NCBI RefSeq assembly: GCF_001713375.1
Contig: NZ_CP016449.1
Coordinates: forward strand, 1,426,001-1,490,000
DNA length: 64,000 nucleotides
Reading direction: 5' to 3'
From: Hydrogenophaga sp. RAC07
GTDB taxonomy: Bacteria > Pseudomonadota > Gammaproteobacteria > Burkholderiales > Burkholderiaceae_C
Made by a program: the position numbers and the translations under genes. The notes under the pieces are model-generated. The model was not told the DNA's origin and made no database searches. It was given only the letters and a program-made list of their open reading frames with translations. Of this stretch, positions 56,090-64,000 are shown piece after piece. The first letter of the stretch is position 1, and each line of letters begins with the position of its first letter.

Positions 56090-57436
56090 ATGACCCCCTC
56101 CAGCCTGCCCGGTACCCGTGTCTTCCACCGCCAGCTCAGTCACGCCTTGCCCACCGCGGTCAGCGGTCGGGGCATCACGCTCACCGACGCGACTGGCCGT
56201 TCTTACCTGGACGCTTCGGGTGGTGCAGCGGTTTCCTGTCTGGGCCACGGCCATCCGGACGTGATCGCCGCCATGCACGCGCAGATCGACAAGCTCGCCT
56301 ACGCCCACACCAGTTTCTTCACCACCGAGGTGGCCGAGGAACTGGCCGACCTGTTGATCGAGACGGCACCCGCCGGCATGAGCCATGTGTATTTCGTGAG
56401 CGGCGGCTCGGAGGCCATGGAAGCAGCACTGAAGATGGCGCGGCAGTATTTCGTGGAGATCGGTCAACCACAGCGTCGGCACTTCATCGCCCGGCATCAG
56501 AGTTACCACGGCAACACCCTGGGCGCGCTCGCCGTCGGCGGCAACGCCTGGCGGCGCGAGCAGTTCAAGCCGCTGTTGATCGACGTGACCCATGTGGCGC
56601 CGTGTTACGAATACCGCCACCGGCGCGACGACGAAACCGCCGAGCAGTATGGCCAGCGCCTGGTGGCCGAGCTGTCCGATGCCATCGACCGCCTCGGCGG
56701 CGAGAACGTCATGGCCTTCGTGGCCGAGACCGTGGGCGGCGCCACGGCGGGCGTGCTCACGCCGGTGCCGGGTTATTTCAAGGGCGTGCGCGAACTGTGC
56801 GACCGCCACGGCATCCTGCTGATCCTGGACGAGGTGATGTGCGGCATGGGTCGCACCGGCAGCTTGCACGCCTGCGAACAGGAGGGCGTGATGCCTGATC
56901 TGATGGCCATCGCCAAGGGCTTGGGCGGTGGCTATCAGCCCATCGGTGCCGTGCTGGCGCAGGGCAGGGTGGTGGACGCGTTTCGCCAGGGCAGTGGATT
57001 GTTTCAGCACGGCCACACCTACCTGGGTCATGCCATCGCCTGTGCTGCCGCGCTCGCCGTGCAACGCGTGATTCAGCGCGATGGTTTGCTGGCGCAGGTG
57101 CGCGAGCGCGGGCTGCAACTGCAGGCCCTGCTGCACCAGACATTTGACGACCATCCTCACGTTGGCGACATCCGCGGACGTGGCCTGTTCTGGGGCGTTG
57201 AACTCGTGGCCAACCGCGGCAACAAGCAGTGGTTCGACCCCGCGCGCAAGCTGCACGCCCGCATCAAGCGCGAAGCCATGGCCGGTGGCCTGATGGTCTA
57301 TCCCATGGGTGGCACGGTGGACGGACGCTGCGGCGATCACGTGTTGCTGGCACCGCCCTTCATCAGCACGCCGCAAGAGCTGGAGCAGATCGTGGACCAG
57401 CTGGCCGGTGCGATCGACAGGGCGGTGGCCGCCTGA
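56090..57436 (+). CDS. Class III PLP-dependent aminotransferase
   Basis: 448 aa. The class III layout is clear: LDASGGAAVSCLGHGHPDVI, FVSGGSEAMEAALKMARQY, ILDEVMCGMGRTG and the PLP-binding Lys in DLMAIAKGLGGGYQPIG. It transfers an amino group, probably from an omega-amino or alpha-amino acid to a keto acid; the exact substrate is unknown. Start ATG 56090 is the best fit to the family (MTPSSLPGTRVFHRQL). It lies in front of the TRAP genes. Confidence 0.93.
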   Translation: MTPSSLPGTRVFHRQLSHALPTAVSGRGITLTDATGRSYLDASGGAAVSCLGHGHPDVIAAMHAQIDKLAYAHTSFFTTEVAEELADLLIETAPAGMSHVYFVSGGSEAMEAALKMARQYFVEIGQPQRRHFIARHQSYHGNTLGALAVGGNAWRREQFKPLLIDVTHVAPCYEYRHRRDDETAEQYGQRLVAELSDAIDRLGGENVMAFVAETVGGATAGVLTPVPGYFKGVRELCDRHGILLILDEVMCGMGRTGSLHACEQEGVMPDLMAIAKGLGGGYQPIGAVLAQGRVVDAFRQGSGLFQHGHTYLGHAIACAAALAVQRVIQRDGLLAQVRERGLQLQALLHQTFDDHPHVGDIRGRGLFWGVELVANRGNKQWFDPARKLHARIKREAMAGGLMVYPMGGTVDGRCGDHVLLAPPFISTPQELEQIVDQLAGAIDRAVAA

Positions 57437-57591
57437 TGCAGGGCTTGATACATGACGCATTTGCCTGCCCATCTGGGGTAAACCCCGTCGCCGCGAGGGC
57501 GGGTCTGCACGAAGCTTGCTTTTTCCGACAAACACCTTCGTGTCCGCACCGAGTTTGTTCAACCACGTAGAAACCTCCAGGAGCCTTCCGC

Positions 57592-58569
57592 ATGAAAAAC
57601 ATCTCCCTCCGTCTGAGCACACTGGCCGCTGCGACGGCCCTCATGGTTCCCATGGCACCGGCCCAGGCGCAACAGAAATTCATGACCATCGGCACCGGCG
57701 GTGTCACCGGCGTGTACTACGCAGCGGGTGGTGCCATCTGCCGGCTGGTGAACAAGGATCGCGCCAAGCACGGCATCCGCTGCTCGGTGGAGTCCACGGG
57801 TGGCTCGGTGTTCAACGTCAACACCATCAAGGCCGGTGAACTGGACCTGGGCTTCACCCAGTCGGACGTGCAGTTCAACTCCCTCAAAGGTGTGGGCCAG
57901 TTCAAGGACGCAGGAGCCTACGGCGACCTGCGAGCCGTTTTCGCCGTGCACCCCGAGCCCTTCACGGTGGTGGCACGCAAGGAAGCCAACATCACCAAGT
58001 TCGAGGACTTCAAAGGCAAGCGCTTCAACGTCGGCAATCCGGGTTCAGGCACACGCTCGTCGATGGAAGAGCTGCTGAGCGCGATGGGCTGGAAAATGGG
58101 CGACTTCTCGCTGGCCTCCGAACTCAAGGCCGACGAACACGGCCCGGCGCTGTGTGACGGCAAGATCGACGGTTTCTATTACGCAGTGGGCCACCCGAGC
58201 GCCAACATCCAGGATCCGACCACCTCCTGCGGCGCCAAGCTGGTGTCCATCACCGGTCCTGCCATCGACAAGCTCGTGGCCGACAAGCCCTACTACGCCA
58301 AGGTCACGCTGCCCGGTGGCCTGTACCCGAACAATCCACAACCGACCAACACCTACGGTGTCATCGCCACCGTGGTGGCCTCCAGCAAGACGCCGACCGA
58401 CACCGTGTACGCCGTGGTCAAGTCGGTGTTTGAAAACTTCGACGAGTTCAAGAAGCTGCACCCTGCGCTGGCCAACCTCAACCCCGAGAACATGATCAAG
58501 GACGGCTTGAGTGCGCCGCTGCACGAAGGTGCGGTGAAGTACTACAAGGAAAAAGGCTGGATGAAGTGA
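57592..58569 (+). CDS. TAXI family TRAP transporter solute-binding protein
   Basis: 325 aa. Signal peptide ([17 protein letters not shown]) then the TAXI domain: [20 protein letters not shown] and [20 protein letters not shown] proteins bind small acids such as glutamate in the periplasm. It pairs with the next permease. AGGAGCC precedes it; it is 155 bp after the aminotransferase. Confidence 0.96.
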   Translation: MKNISLRLSTLAAATALMVPMAPAQAQQKFMTIGTGGVTGVYYAAGGAICRLVNKDRAKHGIRCSVESTGGSVFNVNTIKAGELDLGFTQSDVQFNSLKGVGQFKDAGAYGDLRAVFAVHPEPFTVVARKEANITKFEDFKGKRFNVGNPGSGTRSSMEELLSAMGWKMGDFSLASELKADEHGPALCDGKIDGFYYAVGHPSANIQDPTTSCGAKLVSITGPAIDKLVADKPYYAKVTLPGGLYPNNPQPTNTYGVIATVVASSKTPTDTVYAVVKSVFENFDEFKKLHPALANLNPENMIKDGLSAPLHEGAVKYYKEKGWMK

Positions 58570-58659
58570 TCTGCGCGGGCCTGCAGGCGGGCCTGAAGTG
58601 ATCTCCATGGCGAAGTGATCTTCGCCATTTTTTTAGCCTTCTCCAGCGGACCTGATGCC

Positions 58660-61242
58660 ATGACAACAGACCTCGAAAAAGCGCCGGAAGCCTTGCAGCA
58701 ACTCGTGGCCGACAGCGACACGGGTGGTCGAAAGCCCACGGGTGTCACAGCCGGCGTGGTGTTCGCCGTGGCCATGCTGTGGGCCCTGTTCCAGTACTGG
58801 TACGCATCGCCCTTGCCGTTCGCGCTGGGCTTCGGCATCCTCAACGACACCGAGGCCCGCGCGATCCACCTGGGCTTTGCCCTGTTCCTCGCCTTTCTGG
58901 CCTGGCCTGCGTTCAAGGGTTCTCCGCGCAACCGGGTGCCGGTGGTGGACTGGCTGCTGGCGCTGGTGGCCGCCTTCTGCGGCGCCTACATCATGCTGTT
59001 CTACGCAGAGCTGGCCACCCGGCCCGGCCAGCCCAACACCATGGACATCGTGGTCGGGTCCGCCGGTGTTCTGCTGCTGCTGGAGGCCACGCGCCGCGCG
59101 GTGGGTTGGCCCATGGCAGCGCTGGCGGTTGTCTTCCTGGCCTACTGCCTGCTCGGACCGTACCTGCCCGAGGTGCTGTCGCACAAGGGCGCGTCGGTCA
59201 ACCGCCTCATCTCCCACATGTGGCTCACCACCGAGGGTGTCTATGGCATTGCGCTGGGCGTCTCGGCCGGCACCATCTTTGTCTACGTGCTGTTCGGCGC
59301 GTTGCTGGACCGCGCGGGCGGTGGCAACTACATGATGCAGGTCAGCTTCGCGGCACTGGGCCACCTGCGCGGCGGCCCGGCCAAGGTGGCCGTGGTGTCT
59401 TCGGCGCTCAACGGCATGATTTCCGGCTCGTCGGTGTCCAACGTGGTCTCCGGCGGCATCTTCACCATCCCGCTCATGAAGAAGGCCGGCTACGGCGGCG
59501 TGAAGGCCGGCGCGATCGAGACCATGAGCTCGGTCAACGGCCAGATCATGCCGCCGGTGATGGGCGCGGCCGCCTTCCTGATGGTCGAGTACGTGGGCAT
59601 CCCGTATGCCGACGTCGTCAAGCATGCCTTCCTGCCAGCCACCTTGTCTTACATCGGCCTGCTCTACATCGTGCATCTGGAGGCACTCAAGATGGGCATG
59701 CAGCCCATCCTGCAGACCGTGGCCCGGCCATGGCGGGTGCGCGTGCTGCGCAATGCCCTCGGCATTGCCGGCAGCATCGCGGTGGTTGGCGCGGTGTACT
59801 ACCTGCTCCAGGGCATCAAGGCCGTCATGGGCCCTGTGGCGCCTTACGCGGTGTCGGCGGTGGTGCTGGCGCTTTACCTGTTCTCGGTGTACCAGGCCGC
59901 AGGCTGCCCGGACCTGCCCGACGACATCGACATCGACGATCCCAAGCCACTGCAGACCTGGCCCACGGTGCGCGCCGGCTTGCACTACCTGATGCCGATC
60001 GCCATGCTGATCTGGTGCCTGATGGTCGAAGAAATGTCGCCATCGCTATCGGCCTTCTGGGCGGTCACGACCTTGATCGTGCTCATGCTCACCCAGCGCC
60101 CGCTGATCGCGCTCTTTCGTCGCACCAGTGGTGCCGGCACCTGGCTGCAGGGCTGGCAGTCGGTGGTGGGCGGCTTCAACGATGGCTCGCGCAACATGAT
60201 CGGTATTGGCGTGGCCACCGCCACGGCAGGCGTGATCGTCGGTGCCATCACGCTCACCGGCCTGGGTCTGCGCATGACCGAGTTCGTCGAATTCGTGGCG
60301 CAAGGCAACGTGATGGTGATGCTGCTCTTCATCGCCTTCGTCTGCCTGGTGCTGGGGCTGGGTGTGCCGACCACGGCCAACTACGTGCTTGTGGCCACGC
60401 TGATGGCCCCGGTGGTGGTGGAACTGGGCGCGCAATCGGGGCTGATCATTCCGCTGATCGCGGTTCACCTGTTCGTTTTCTACTACGGGATCATGGGTGA
60501 CATCACGCCCCCCGTGGGATTGGCCACGTTCGCGGCGGCAGCCATTTCGGGTGAGGACGCCATCGAGACCGGCGTCCAGGGCGCGGTGTACGCCTTGCGC
60601 ACCGTGATCCTTCCCTTCATCTGGATCTTCAATCCGCAGCTGCTGTTGATCGACGTGCACGGTTGGGGCGAGCTCATTCGCCTGGTGGTGGCCTGCACGC
60701 TGGCCACGCTGATCTTCGCGGCCGTGACGATGAACTGGTTCCGCGTGAAGAGCCGCTGGTGGGAAACCGCGCTGCTGGCGGTGGCGGTGGTGCTGCTGTT
60801 TCGCCCCGACTTCTTCATGGACCGCCTCACACCTCAGTACCGCCAGGTGCCGGCGGCTCAGATCTATGACATCGCTCGTGACACCGCCACCGACGACCGC
60901 GTCGTGATGATCATCCAGGGCATGACCATCGAGGGAGACGATGTGGTGAAGACTGTGGCGGTGCAGTTGGGCGAGAAGGGCGAGGACGGACGCAAGCGGC
61001 TGACCGAAGCCGGCCTGCAACTAGTGCCCCTGGGTGATGCGGTGCAGATCGGGCAAGTCAAATTCGGCACGCGCGCGGCCAAGTCCGGCTTCGAGCAGGG
61101 TTGGGATGTCACGGGCGTGCAGTTGCCCACCGATCGACCCACGCCGCACTGGTTTTACCTGCCGGCCCTGCTGTTGATCCTGCTGGTGTGGTGGAACCAG
61201 GGCCGGCGCCTGCCTGCGGCCCGCATTCGGAATGCGATCTGA
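58660..61242 (+). CDS. TRAP transporter fused permease (DctQM-type, TAXI system)
   Basis: 860 aa with many membrane helices. Fused small and large permease subunits, with GSSVSNVVSGGIFTIPLMKK and QIMPPVMGAAAFLMVEYVG, GLGVPTTANYVL, and a C-terminal cytoplasmic/periplasmic extension (DUF3394-like). It takes up the TAXI ligand with Na+ gradient. ATG 58660 is preferred; next gene starts 1 bp after the stop. Confidence 0.96.
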   Translation: MTTDLEKAPEALQQLVADSDTGGRKPTGVTAGVVFAVAMLWALFQYWYASPLPFALGFGILNDTEARAIHLGFALFLAFLAWPAFKGSPRNRVPVVDWLLALVAAFCGAYIMLFYAELATRPGQPNTMDIVVGSAGVLLLLEATRRAVGWPMAALAVVFLAYCLLGPYLPEVLSHKGASVNRLISHMWLTTEGVYGIALGVSAGTIFVYVLFGALLDRAGGGNYMMQVSFAALGHLRGGPAKVAVVSSALNGMISGSSVSNVVSGGIFTIPLMKKAGYGGVKAGAIETMSSVNGQIMPPVMGAAAFLMVEYVGIPYADVVKHAFLPATLSYIGLLYIVHLEALKMGMQPILQTVARPWRVRVLRNALGIAGSIAVVGAVYYLLQGIKAVMGPVAPYAVSAVVLALYLFSVYQAAGCPDLPDDIDIDDPKPLQTWPTVRAGLHYLMPIAMLIWCLMVEEMSPSLSAFWAVTTLIVLMLTQRPLIALFRRTSGAGTWLQGWQSVVGGFNDGSRNMIGIGVATATAGVIVGAITLTGLGLRMTEFVEFVAQGNVMVMLLFIAFVCLVLGLGVPTTANYVLVATLMAPVVVELGAQSGLIIPLIAVHLFVFYYGIMGDITPPVGLATFAAAAISGEDAIETGVQGAVYALRTVILPFIWIFNPQLLLIDVHGWGELIRLVVACTLATLIFAAVTMNWFRVKSRWWETALLAVAVVLLFRPDFFMDRLTPQYRQVPAAQIYDIARDTATDDRVVMIIQGMTIEGDDVVKTVAVQLGEKGEDGRKRLTEAGLQLVPLGDAVQIGQVKFGTRAAKSGFEQGWDVTGVQLPTDRPTPHWFYLPALLLILLVWWNQGRRLPAARIRNAI

Positions 61243-61243
61243 C

Positions 61244-61885
61244 ATGCGAATTGCCCTGATCCACGCATTGGCCCATTCGGTGGCGCCCATCAATGAAGAA
61301 CTGGAACGCCGTTGGCCCGAAGCGATTCGCATGAACCTGCTCGACGACAGCCTGTCGGCCGATCTGGCGCGCAACGGCGCGGGGCTGGACGCTGCCATGC
61401 ACCAGCGGTTCGAGGACTTGTCCGCCTATGCCGAACGCGCGGGGGCGCACGGCATCCTGTTCACCTGCTCTGCGTTTGGGCCCTGCATCGAGGCAGCAGC
61501 GGCGCGCCGGCGTCACATGGCGGTGCTCAAGCCCAACGAAGCCATGGTGATTGACGCAGCCGCCCACGGAGGGCGCGTGGGCCTGATTGCATCGTTCGGT
61601 CCCACGCTCGAATCGATGCCGCCCGAGTTCCCGGCGGGAACCGCGTTGGTCACCCGCCTGGCAGCCGGTGCGCTGGATGCTCTCAACCGCGGTGACACCG
61701 CTGAGCACGACGCGCTGGTCGTCGAGGCCGCTCGCTGGCTCGCCAACCAGGGCTGCGATGTGATTGCATTGGCGCAGTTCAGCATGGCACGCGCGCAAAT
61801 GGCGGTGCACAGGGCCGTGGACCTGCCGGTGCTCACCACACCGGGCAGCGCCGTGCGCATGCTGCGCCACCGCCTGGGCGCCTGA
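61244..61885 (+). CDS. Asp/Glu/hydantoin racemase-family protein
   Basis: 213 aa. The N-terminal catalytic Cys motif is present (ILFTCSAFGPC, Cys75), but the C-terminal one is replaced (VIALAQFSMARAQ has no Cys). Family members include aspartate/glutamate racemases, hydantoin racemases, maleate isomerase and arylmalonate decarboxylase. With one Cys a true two-base racemase is less likely. One bp after the TRAP permease, so in its operon. Confidence 0.85.
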   Translation: MRIALIHALAHSVAPINEELERRWPEAIRMNLLDDSLSADLARNGAGLDAAMHQRFEDLSAYAERAGAHGILFTCSAFGPCIEAAAARRRHMAVLKPNEAMVIDAAAHGGRVGLIASFGPTLESMPPEFPAGTALVTRLAAGALDALNRGDTAEHDALVVEAARWLANQGCDVIALAQFSMARAQMAVHRAVDLPVLTTPGSAVRMLRHRLGA

Positions 61886-61992
61886 GCGGCGTTCGGACTG
61901 CCTGCTGGCAAGGGCTACAATCGAGGGTTGCCGTGAGGAGGACAAGGCGTGGCGCAGACCCAATTGCGCCGAGCCGGAAACCCCAACCAGGC

Positions 61993-62079
61993 GCGCGGGT
62001 GGCGAAATTGGTAGACGCACCAGGTTTAGGTCCTGACGCCAGCAATGGTGTGGGGGTTCGAGTCCCCCCCCGCGCACCA
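61993..62079 (+). tRNA. tRNA-Leu (anticodon UAG)
   Basis: 87 nt with encoded CCA. The acceptor stem GCGCGGG/CCCGCGC, discriminator A, D-loop GGCGAAATTGGTAGACGC, anticodon loop TTTAGGT (TAG), the long variable arm of tRNA-Leu and the T-arm GGGGGTTCGAGTCCCCC are all visible. It reads CUA and other CUN codons. It lies 82 bp before tig. Confidence 0.97.
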
Positions 62080-62161
62080 CCACAGACACATGCATTCCCC
62101 GGTTCGTCCAGGCAGGCTGGCTGAACCGCAATTTTTGGGCATCACCCTTTTGGAGAGAACC

Positions 62162-63472
62162 ATGACCGTGACCGTTGAAACCCTGGAAAAGCTCGAACGC
62201 AAGATCACGCTGTCGCTGCCGGCCAATGTGATCCAGAACGAGGTGGCGAACCGCCTCAAGCGCCTGGCTCGTGATGTGAAGATGGACGGTTTCCGTCCCG
62301 GCAAGGTGCCCATGAACGTGGTCGCTCAGCGCTACGGTTATTCGGTCCACTACGAAGTGATGAACGACAAGGTCGGTGAGGCTTTCGCCACCGCCGCCAA
62401 CGAAGCACAACTGCGCGTGGCTGGCCAACCCAAGATCACCGAAAAAGAAGGCGCTCCAGAAGGTGAGCTGACCTTTGACGCCGTGTTCGAGGTCTACCCC
62501 GAAGTCAAGATCGGTGACCTGAGCACCGCCGCCGTGGAGAAAGTGTCGGCCGACGTCGACGCTGCCGCCATCGACCGCACCCTGGACATCCTGCGCAAGC
62601 AGCGCCGCACCTTCGCGCAACGCGCACAGGACCAGGCCGCTCAGGACGGCGACCGCGCCACCATCGACTTCGCCGGCAAGATCGACGGCGAGCCGTTCGA
62701 GGGCGGCAAGGCCGAAGCGTTCCAGTTCATCGTGGGCGACGGCCAGATGCTCAAGGAATTCGAGGACGCCGTGCGTGGCATGAAGCAGGGCGAGAGCAAG
62801 ACTTTCCCGCTGGCCTTCCCCGAGGATTACCACGGCAAGGACGTGGCCGGCAAGACCGCCGATTTCCTGGTCACGGTCAACAAGCTTGAAGCCGCCCACC
62901 TGCCCGAAGTGGACGAAGCCCTGGCCAAGTCGCTCGGCATCGCCGACGGCACAGTTGACGGCCTGCGCGCCGATATCAAGAAAAATCTGGAGCGTGAAGT
63001 CAAGTTCCGCCTGCAGGCCCGCAACAAGCAGTCCGTGATGGACGCGCTGGTGGCCGTGTCCGAGCTGGACTTGCCGAAATCCGTGGTGCAGTCCGAACTC
63101 GACCGCCTGGTGGAAGGCGCCCGCGCCGACCTCAAGCAGCGCGGTGTGAAGGACGCCGAGAAGGCCCCGATCCCCGAAGAGCTGTTCCGCCCGCAAGCCG
63201 AGCGCCGAGTGCGCCTGGGTCTGGTGGTGGCCGAGCTGGTGCGTTCCAACGAACTGCACGCCAAGCCAGAGCAGATCAAGACCCACATCGAAGAACTGGC
63301 CGCCTCTTACGAAAAGCCCGCCGACGTGGTGCGCTGGTACCAGGGCGACAACCGCCGCATGGCCGAAGTCGAAGCCATCGTGATCGAGAACAACGTGACC
63401 GAGTTCGTGTTGTCCAAGGCCCAGATTTCCGAGAAGGCGGTCAGCTTCGACGAGCTGATGGCACAGAACTGA
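62162..63472 (+). CDS. tig: Trigger factor
   Basis: 436 aa, the normal length. N-terminal ribosome-binding domain with the signature GFRPGKVPMNVV, a central FKBP-type PPIase domain (GDRATIDFAGKIDGEPFEGG) and the C-terminal chaperone domain. It folds new proteins at the ribosome exit. GGAGAACC precedes the start. It is followed by clpP, the usual tig-clpP-clpX order. Confidence 0.98.
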   Translation: MTVTVETLEKLERKITLSLPANVIQNEVANRLKRLARDVKMDGFRPGKVPMNVVAQRYGYSVHYEVMNDKVGEAFATAANEAQLRVAGQPKITEKEGAPEGELTFDAVFEVYPEVKIGDLSTAAVEKVSADVDAAAIDRTLDILRKQRRTFAQRAQDQAAQDGDRATIDFAGKIDGEPFEGGKAEAFQFIVGDGQMLKEFEDAVRGMKQGESKTFPLAFPEDYHGKDVAGKTADFLVTVNKLEAAHLPEVDEALAKSLGIADGTVDGLRADIKKNLEREVKFRLQARNKQSVMDALVAVSELDLPKSVVQSELDRLVEGARADLKQRGVKDAEKAPIPEELFRPQAERRVRLGLVVAELVRSNELHAKPEQIKTHIEELAASYEKPADVVRWYQGDNRRMAEVEAIVIENNVTEFVLSKAQISEKAVSFDELMAQN

Positions 63473-63497
63473 TCGGCCCTCGGGGCAGAAACGCAGA

Positions 63498-63523
63498 GGG
63501 CGGAGTGATCCGCCCTTTTTTTT
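63498..63523 (+). terminator. Intrinsic terminator after tig
   Basis: GGGCGGA-GTGA-TCCGCCC is followed by eight T residues: a clean rho-independent terminator between tig and clpP. Confidence 0.93.
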
Positions 63524-63547
63524 GCCGGTTTGAGCCCCACGTGCGAT

Positions 63548-63607
63548 CCACTGTGGCTTTTGGGTGGCTCCCGGGCCATCGCCCTTGTGTGAATACGGCC
63601 ACAGTGG
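63548..63607. repeat. Inverted repeat upstream of clpP
   Basis: CCACTGTGGC (63548-63557) and GCCACAGTGG (63598-63607) are perfect 10-bp arms with a 40-bp spacer. The right arm ends 48 bp before clpP. Could be a regulatory site or a structure in the leader; nothing else in this 132-bp gap was recognised. Confidence 0.5.
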
Positions 63608-63655
63608 GTTGGTTACAGTAGTGAGACGGCAATGCATCAACACATGGAGAAACGC

Positions 63656-64000
63656 ATGAGCGCAATGGACATTCAAGGCCTGGGCATGGTGCCCATGGTG
63701 ATCGAAACTTCAGGTCGCGGCGAACGTGCTTACGACATCTACTCGCGCCTGCTCAAGGAGCGCGTGATCTTTTTGGTGGGTGAGGTCAACGACCATTCGG
63801 CCAACCTGGTGGTGGCGCAGCTGTTGTTCCTGGAAAGCGAAAACCCCGACAAGGACATTTCGTTCTACATCAACTCGCCCGGTGGTTCGGTGAGCGCCGG
63901 CATGGCAATCTTCGACACCATGAACTTCATCAAGCCCGATGTGTCCACGTTGTGCTGCGGTTTTGCGGCCAGCATGGGCGCTTTCCTGCTGGCGGCGGGC
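63656..64000 (+). CDS. clpP: ATP-dependent Clp protease proteolytic subunit (partial)
   Basis: 115 N-terminal residues; the rest is beyond the window. [40 protein letters not shown] and the nucleophile Ser106 in [14 protein letters not shown] are present. The protein forms the ClpP double ring that degrades substrates unfolded by ClpX/ClpA. Confidence 0.97.
   Translation, partial: MSAMDIQGLGMVPMVIETSGRGERAYDIYSRLLKERVIFLVGEVNDHSANLVVAQLLFLESENPDKDISFYINSPGGSVSAGMAIFDTMNFIKPDVSTLCCGFAASMGAFLLAAG

Overview
The window comes from a high-G+C betaproteobacterium of the order Burkholderiales, probably Comamonadaceae or the Rubrivivax/Rhodoferax/Hydrogenophaga type. The evidence is Bug-type periplasmic binding proteins, an imuA-imuB-dnaE2 cassette, DUF4148 proteins, HpnC, and a gene order pufBA-LMC-crtADC that matches the arrangement known from Rubrivivax gelatinosus. 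It carries a large part of a photosynthesis gene cluster, so the organism makes bacteriochlorophyll a, spheroidene-series carotenoids and a type II reaction centre with core antenna. The late bacteriochlorophyll (bchFNBHLM, bchG/P), phytoene (crtB/crtI), puhA and ppsR genes are not in this window.

Layout. 1-7.8 kb: a divergent LysR regulator and a catabolic operon (FAH-family hydrolase, hydantoinase/oxoprolinase A and B subunits, a small Cys-containing protein, a CobW GTPase, a Bug binding protein). 7.8-9.2 kb: an FAD oxidoreductase. 9.3-14.8 kb: an SOS-controlled mutagenesis cassette imuA-imuB-dnaE2, with REP-like palindromes between the genes and inside dnaE2. 14.8-18.5 kb: mqsRA toxin-antitoxin, an EVE-domain protein, a chemoreceptor and CheW. 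18.6-22 kb: bciA (8-vinyl reductase), a DUF4148 protein, a Nudix hydrolase and two small proteins.

22-37.2 kb (minus strand): a tightly packed superoperon crtE-crtF-bchC-bchX-bchY-bchZ-pufB-[74-aa ORF]-pufA-pufL-pufM-pufC-ispH-crtA-crtD-crtC. Two tandem TGT-N12-ACA boxes, the PpsR/CrtJ operator type, lie in front of crtE and two in front of bchC. The unnamed small membrane protein between pufB and pufA is the most unusual gene here. 37.5-44.5 kb (plus strand): a complete cytochrome c maturation operon ccmABCDEFGHI, preceded by another PpsR-type box. This is plausible because PufC is a tetraheme c-type cytochrome. 44.5-48.3 kb (minus): bchI-bchD-bchO for magnesium chelatase, then a divergent-side hpnC (hopanoid pathway).

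49.4-53.8 kb: an RND efflux adaptor and pump behind a TetR-type operator. 53.8-61.9 kb: a LysR regulator, a D-amino-acid dehydrogenase, a class III aminotransferase, a TAXI-TRAP transporter and an Asp/Glu racemase-family protein, probably one amino-acid uptake and catabolism locus. 62-64 kb: housekeeping tRNA-Leu(UAG), trigger factor and the start of clpP. No gene-free stretch exceeds 300 bases; the largest gap (37173-37462) is filled with regulatory boxes. No insertion sequence, CRISPR array or rRNA was seen.
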